Positions 14,656 through 17,534 of a DNA stretch of 17,534 nucleotides are shown here, in pieces; the stretch's first letter is position 1; each line of letters starts with the position of its first letter. A model generated the notes under the pieces. That model saw only the letters and a list, made by a program, of their open reading frames with translations. It ran no database searches and was not told the DNA's origin. Position numbers and translations under genes: made by a program. This DNA is from an uncultured Collinsella sp. (GTDB lineage: Bacteria > Actinomycetota > Coriobacteriia > Coriobacteriales > Coriobacteriaceae), in NCBI GenBank assembly GCA_900554595.1, contig USHZ01000017.1:1-17534 (forward strand), given 5' to 3'.

Positions 14656-14683
14656 GTGACAAAGGGGCAGTCCCGCATGTCAC
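14656..14683. repeat. REP-like hairpin related to the 1921-1959 element
   Basis: GTGACA (14656-14661) pairs with TGTCAC (14678-14683), with an inner GGG/CCC pairing around CAGT. The core ACAAAGGGGCAG resembles the minus-strand core of the hairpin at 1921-1959 (ACAAAGGGGACAG). It starts two bases after the ABC stop codon and precedes a strong terminator, as the first copy lies next to a terminator. Confidence 0.55.
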
Positions 14684-14692
14684 ATCAAAAAG

Positions 14693-14729
14693 AAGGCGCG
14701 CCGGGGGCGGATTCCCTGGCGCGCCTTTT
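14693..14729. terminator. Bidirectional Rho-independent terminator
   Basis: AAGGCGCGCC (14693-14702) and GGCGCGCCTT (14718-14727) form a 10-bp stem, extended by an inner GGG/CCC. T-runs occur on both sides: TTTT on the plus strand, and TTCTTTTT on the minus strand beyond the stem. It serves the ABC operon and the convergent serine acetyltransferase gene. Confidence 0.92.
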
Positions 14730-14765
14730 GTGTTGGCGTTCATGCTGTGGCGGTTGCCCGCGGCC

Positions 14766-15470
14766 CTAGCGCTCGTCCACGAGCTTGGCGACGAGGGCTT
14801 TGAGCTCGGCCACCTCTCGCTCGAGTTCCTTGACGCGGCGGGCGTTTTCGGTGATGCCCTGGCGGTTGAGGGCGCTCTGCTCGGCGGCATCGTCGGGCAT
14901 GTACTCGCGATGCTGCTTGGCGTCGAAGCTCTCCTCGAATACGCGGCAGCCGTTGCGCTTGATGATGCGCCCGGGCACGCCCACGACGGTGCAGTTGTCG
15001 GGGACGTCCTTGACAACGACCGAGTTGCCGCCGATCTTGACGTTGTTGCCAATGTGGATGTTGCCAAGCACCTTGGCGCCCGTGCCCACCGTGACATTAT
15101 TGCCCAGGGTGGGGTGGCGTTTGCCGGTCTCGTTGCCGGTACCACCGAGCGTGACGCCCTGGTAGAGCACGCAGTTGTCGCCCACGATGGTAGTCTCGCC
15201 AATAACGACGCCCATGGCGTGGTCGATAAAGAAGTGCTTGCCGATCTGCGCGGCGGGATGAATCTCGACGCCGGTGATGTGGCGGGTGATTTGCGAGAGC
15301 ACACGGGCGAGTGAGCGATGGCCGTGCTCCCACAGCCAGTGCTCGGGCACATGATTCCACTTGGCGTAAAGGCCGGGGTACGAAAGGAAAATGACCAGAC
15401 CGTTTTGCGCGGCGGGGTCCTGCGCCTGGACGGTCTTGATGTCCTCGCGAATGGTATTGATAAAGCTCAC
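14766..15470 (-). CDS. cysE: Serine O-acetyltransferase (EpsC/short CysE type)
   Basis: A 234-aa cytosolic enzyme that acetylates L-serine with acetyl-CoA to O-acetylserine, the entry to cysteine synthesis. The short alpha-helical N-terminus (about 60 residues) is the EpsC form, not the long E. coli form. The left-handed beta-helix has hexapeptide repeats from GVEIHPAAQIG (67-77). Catalytic Asp83-His84 (FFIDHAMGVVIGET) and His119 (GKRHPTLG) are present, followed by GAKVLGNIHIGNNVKIGGNSVVVKDVP and VGVPGRI. After the usual end near residue 172 there is an extra tail of about 60 residues ending in a predicted coiled coil (ARRVKELEREVAELKALVAK). The frame is open to 15674, but GTG 15470 with GGGAGG seven bases upstream matches where homology begins (SFINTIREDI). 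It appears monocistronic. Confidence 0.93.
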   Translation of the reverse strand: MSFINTIREDIKTVQAQDPAAQNGLVIFLSYPGLYAKWNHVPEHWLWEHGHRSLARVLSQITRHITGVEIHPAAQIGKHFFIDHAMGVVIGETTIVGDNCVLYQGVTLGGTGNETGKRHPTLGNNVTVGTGAKVLGNIHIGNNVKIGGNSVVVKDVPDNCTVVGVPGRIIKRNGCRVFEESFDAKQHREYMPDDAAEQSALNRQGITENARRVKELEREVAELKALVAKLVDER

Positions 15471-15499
15471 CGGCCGCCCTCCCTTAGCGCCAAGGCAAT

Positions 15500-15528
15500 G
15501 CGATTCACTAAAGTATAGCGATTCGCTA
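15500..15528 (-). promoter_or_regulatory. cysE promoter -10 with flanking direct repeats
   Basis: On the minus strand TATACT (15517 to 15512) is a clear -10, about 42 nt before the GTG start. It is bracketed on the plus strand by two near-identical 11-mers, GCGATTCACTA (15500-15510) and GCGATTCGCTA (15518-15528), 18 bp apart. The second is part of the palindrome AGCGATTCGCT (15517-15527). The -35 position is poor (CTTCCT). The arrangement suggests regulator control, plausibly by cysteine or sulfur status. Confidence 0.5.
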
Positions 15529-15616
15529 GGGATTAGGAAGAACAATCTTGGCGGTATTGCGCGACAGGTGTCAGTTATGCAAACTTGCTGGTAATGAAGT
15601 AAGACTTTTGAGGGGT

Positions 15617-15647
15617 TTGGCCCACGCTCGCGCCGCAACCGTATACT
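15617..15647 (+). promoter_or_regulatory. Predicted promoter of the DedA-family gene
   Basis: TATACT (15642-15647) is a good -10, 46 nt before the start codon. TTGGCC (15617-15622) matches four of six -35 bases, but the 19-nt spacer is long. GAGAGG nine bases before ATG 15694 acts as ribosome-binding site. Confidence 0.4.
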
Positions 15648-15693
15648 GGTCAACTTGGACGTGTCCGCGCCCACAACTGAGAGGTTTTACTTC

Positions 15694-16341
15694 ATGGGTT
15701 TCATCAATTTTATCGCCGAGCTGCTTAAGGATCCGCGCACCGCGATCGCCAGCTGGATCGCCGCCGGCCCGCTCATGGCCTACGGCTGCGTGTTCCTGAT
15801 CATCTTTATCGAGACGGGCGTGGTGTTCTTCCCGTTCCTTCCCGGCGATTCGCTGCTGTTTGCCTCGGGCTTCTTTGCCCATAACGGCGGCTTTAACATC
15901 GTGGCGCTTCTGGCCACCGCATGGGCCGCAGCCATCCTGGGCGATCAGTGCAACTTTATGATCGGCCACTTCTTTGGTCGCAAGATCATCGCCTCGGGCA
16001 AGGTAAAGGCCATGACGCCCGAGCGCATCAAAAAGTCCGAGGACTTCTTGGACAAGTGGGGTCACCTGGCCATCTTCCTCGGTCGCTTCTTCCCGTTTAT
16101 TCGCACCTTTGTGCCTTTTATCGCCGGCATGGGTGGCATGCACTGGCGCAACTTTGTCATCTTTAACGTGCTGGGTGGCATTACCTGGTCGACGGTCTTT
16201 ACGCTGCTGGGTTACTTCTTTGGTGGCATTCCGTTTGTGCAGGAGCACTTTGAGCTGCTGATCGTAGGCATCGTCGCCGTGTCGATCATCCCAACCGTGG
16301 TCGGTCTGGTCAAGGCTAAGCTGGGCAAAAAGAACGCCTAG
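15694..16341 (+). CDS. DedA-family (VTT/SNARE-associated) membrane protein
   Basis: A 215-aa polytopic membrane protein of the DedA superfamily; some members are reported to flip undecaprenyl phosphate or phosphatidylethanolamine and support membrane-potential homeostasis. The hallmark segments are present: FIETGVVFFPFLPGDSLLF (38-56) with Glu40 and Asp52 of the re-entrant loop, the GDQCNFMIGHFFG block (83-95) and FLGRFFPFIRTFVPFIAGM (128-146) with Arg131 and Arg137. Typical final helices follow, with a basic tail (KAKLGKKNA). Length is normal. The frame reads upstream to a TTG at 15655, but ATG 15694 has a ribosome-binding site and aligns with the family start. It is divergent from cysE and monocistronic, with its own promoter and terminator. 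Which lipid it moves cannot be told from sequence. Confidence 0.93.
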   Translation: MGFINFIAELLKDPRTAIASWIAAGPLMAYGCVFLIIFIETGVVFFPFLPGDSLLFASGFFAHNGGFNIVALLATAWAAAILGDQCNFMIGHFFGRKIIASGKVKAMTPERIKKSEDFLDKWGHLAIFLGRFFPFIRTFVPFIAGMGGMHWRNFVIFNVLGGITWSTVFTLLGYFFGGIPFVQEHFELLIVGIVAVSIIPTVVGLVKAKLGKKNA

Positions 16342-16369
16342 CCCGAGCTTGTTTTCGGACGTTAATTCC

Positions 16370-16403
16370 AAGGCCTGTCATCGGATTTGATGGCGGGCCT
16401 TTT
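16370..16403 (+). terminator. Rho-independent terminator of the DedA gene
   Basis: AAGGCCTGTCATC (16370-16382) pairs with GATGGCGGGCCTT (16389-16401), 13 pairs including two wobbles, with a 6-nt loop and a following run of four T. It lies 28 nt after the stop codon. Confidence 0.9.
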
Positions 16404-16425
16404 GTGTTGAAGGCAAATGAAAATA

Positions 16426-16477
16426 CTTTACTTAGTTAAAGAAAAACGTTTTATCCAAGGCGTGCGGGGAGTACAAT
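16426..16477 (+). promoter_or_regulatory. Predicted ilvE promoter with operator-like palindromes
   Basis: TACAAT (16472-16477) is a strong -10. At a 17-nt spacer the -35 position holds TTTTAT (16449-16454), a poor match that lies inside AAACGTTTTATCC (16444-16456), the same 13-mer found in the LacI-like palindrome at 9818-9830. Just upstream, CTTTA and TAAAG (16426-16441) form another dyad. Transcription would begin near 16484. Confidence 0.5.
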
Positions 16478-16484
16478 CACCTGC

Positions 16485-16634
16485 ATGCGAATCGACGCGC
16501 CATCGGCTTTGATGCTGCCCGCGTGTCCTGCCCGGCTCTACGCTCCGGGTATGCGACGTTGCGACGCGGCCGGCTTCGGTCCTTGCGTGCGGGTTCGCGA
16601 GTATGCAACCGTGTATGTAAGGAGCGACATATGA
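16485..16634 (+). CDS. Possible 49-aa leader ORF overlapping the ilvE start
   Basis: An ATG lies exactly at the predicted transcription start, so it could be translated without a leader. It opens a 49-codon frame that ends TGA inside the ilvE ATGA (16631-16634). The product is Arg/Ala-rich with a Val-rich end (VRVREYATVYVRSDI: five Val in the last 15 residues). Leader peptides rich in the regulated amino acid control some branched-chain operons, and a stop-start overlap can couple translation. In GC-rich DNA a frame of this length is often fortuitous, so this is a weak call. Confidence 0.3.
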   Translation: MRIDAPSALMLPACPARLYAPGMRRCDAAGFGPCVRVREYATVYVRSDI

Positions 16635-17534
16635 CTGTCGAGAAGAAGGATATCGATTGGGGTAGCCTCGGCTTTGGCTACATGAAGACCGATTACAGCT
16701 ACGAGGCCCATTGGAAGGACGGCGAGTGGGACGAGGGCGGCCTGACCACCGACCACACCCTGCATGTCTCCGAGTGCGGTGGCATCTTCCACTATTGCCA
16801 GGAGGTCTTTGAGGGCCTGAAGGCCTACACCGCCGAGGACGGCAGCATCGTCTGCTTCCGTCCCGACATGAACGCCGAGCGTATGTATAACTCCGCCCAG
16901 CGTCTGGAGATGCCCCCGTTCCCCAAGGACAAGTTTGTCGAGGCCGTCAAGCAGGTTGTCTCTGCCAACGCCGCATGGGTTCCGCCCTTCGGCTCTGGCG
17001 CAACCCTGTATGTGCGTCCGTTTATGATCGGTTCCGGTGACGTGATCGGCGTGGCTCCCGCTCCTGAGTACACGTTCCGCATTCTCGTGACCCCGGTCGG
17101 TCCGTACTTTAAGGGTGGCCTCAAGCCCGTCAAGCTGCGCGTTTCCGAGTACGACCGCGCCGCACCGCACGGCACCGGTAACATCAAGGCCGGCCTGAAC
17201 TACGCCATGTCCCTCAAGCCCACGATGGAGGCTCACCGCGAGGGCTATGCCGAGAACCTGTATCTCGACTCCGAGTCCCGCACCTATGTCGAGGAGACCG
17301 GCGGCGCGAACGTTCTGTTCGTGAAGGAGGACGGCACCCTCGTCGTCCCGCAGTCGCACACCGACTCCATCCTGCCCTCCATCACCCGTCGCTCGCTCGT
17401 TCAGGTTGCTCAGGACCTGGGCATGACCGTCGACCAGCGTCCCGTCGAGTGGGCTGAGGTCAAGGCCGGCACCTTTGTGGAGTGCGGCCTGTGCGGCACC
17501 GCTGCCGTCATCTCCCCGGTTGGCGAGATCGACA
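16631..17534 (+). CDS. ilvE: Branched-chain amino acid aminotransferase, 3' partial
   Basis: A class IV PLP aminotransferase that interconverts Leu, Ile and Val with their 2-oxo acids, using 2-oxoglutarate/glutamate. The first 301 residues are present; the family's longer form (about 340-360 aa) implies 40-60 are beyond the window. Visible motifs are EVFEGLKAY (58-66), YVRPFMIGSGDVIGV (127-141), the PLP lysine Lys186 in GTGNIKAGLNYA (181-192), the EETGGANVLF block (221-230), ILPSITRRS (247-255) and CGLCGTAAVISPVG (285-298), whose GTA turn binds the cofactor phosphate. This is the long, eukaryote-like IlvE subgroup and not the E. coli type. AAGGAG (16619-16624) lies six bases before ATG. It follows a leader of about 150 nt and appears to be the first gene of its transcript. 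Confidence 0.95.
   Translation, partial: MTVEKKDIDWGSLGFGYMKTDYSYEAHWKDGEWDEGGLTTDHTLHVSECGGIFHYCQEVFEGLKAYTAEDGSIVCFRPDMNAERMYNSAQRLEMPPFPKDKFVEAVKQVVSANAAWVPPFGSGATLYVRPFMIGSGDVIGVAPAPEYTFRILVTPVGPYFKGGLKPVKLRVSEYDRAAPHGTGNIKAGLNYAMSLKPTMEAHREGYAENLYLDSESRTYVEETGGANVLFVKEDGTLVVPQSHTDSILPSITRRSLVQVAQDLGMTVDQRPVEWAEVKAGTFVECGLCGTAAVISPVGEID

Noticed and set aside
15471..15674. Upstream extension of the serine acetyltransferase
   Set aside because: The added 68 residues run through the predicted cysE promoter and do not resemble the enzyme; GTG 15470 has GGGAGG at good spacing.

Overview
The window is about 17.5 kb of gene-dense, high-GC bacterial chromosome. Gene content, codon usage, poorly conserved -35 boxes and class B sortase/(S/P)PxTG-type surface genes suggest an actinobacterium of the class Coriobacteriia, with a gut Collinsella-like organism as my best guess. 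This is inferred from protein character and not from any search. It looks chromosomal: there is no integrase, transposase, tRNA, rRNA or CRISPR array.

Layout. (1) 1-1960: glmS, complete except for the first base of its ATG, then a strong terminator and a REP-like hairpin. (2) 1967-3896: a GntR/FCD regulator divergent from a YeiH/UPF0324 'putative sulfate exporter' membrane protein. (3) 3897-4161: a structured intergenic region with a 19-bp stem-loop, a second hairpin and small palindromes. (4) 4162-5379: a regulator that appears to be a degenerate sigma-54-type AAA+ activator with lost Walker motifs and an intact Fis-type C-terminal HTH. (5) 5464-8956: a surface cassette on one strand, consisting of an unknown single-pass membrane protein, a small secreted protein with an SPATG sorting signal, a class B sortase and a LytR-CpsA-Psr (LCP) enzyme. 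(6) 9138-9665 (minus): a nitroreductase convergent with the LCP gene. (7) 9957-10247: a 96-aa protein of unknown function with its own terminator. (8) 10413-14654: a MarR regulator followed by two half-transporter ABC exporters whose NBD defects are complementary, as in heterodimeric exporters. Two identical 18-bp sites overlap the MarR promoter. (9) 14766-15470 (minus): an EpsC-type serine O-acetyltransferase. (10) 15694-16341: a DedA-family membrane protein. (11) 16631 to the window end: a branched-chain aminotransferase, truncated at its 3' end, with a 150-nt leader that contains an overlapping small ORF.

How the genes fit together. Much of the window concerns the cell envelope: amino-sugar supply (GlmS), lipid-carrier or phospholipid flipping (DedA), glycopolymer attachment (LCP) and covalent protein anchoring (sortase with its SPATG substrate). 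The best candidate for an under-described system is the 4162-8956 block, where an ATPase-dead activator-like regulator sits upstream of a predicted substrate/sortase/LCP unit. The MarR-ABC-ABC operon looks like an inducible drug or metabolite export module. Short regulatory sequences stand out: paired MarR sites, a LacI-type palindrome shared by two promoters, direct repeats over the cysE -10 box and two related REP-like hairpins.

No gene-free stretch exceeds 300 bases. The longest (9666-9956 and 3897-4161) are described as regulatory features.
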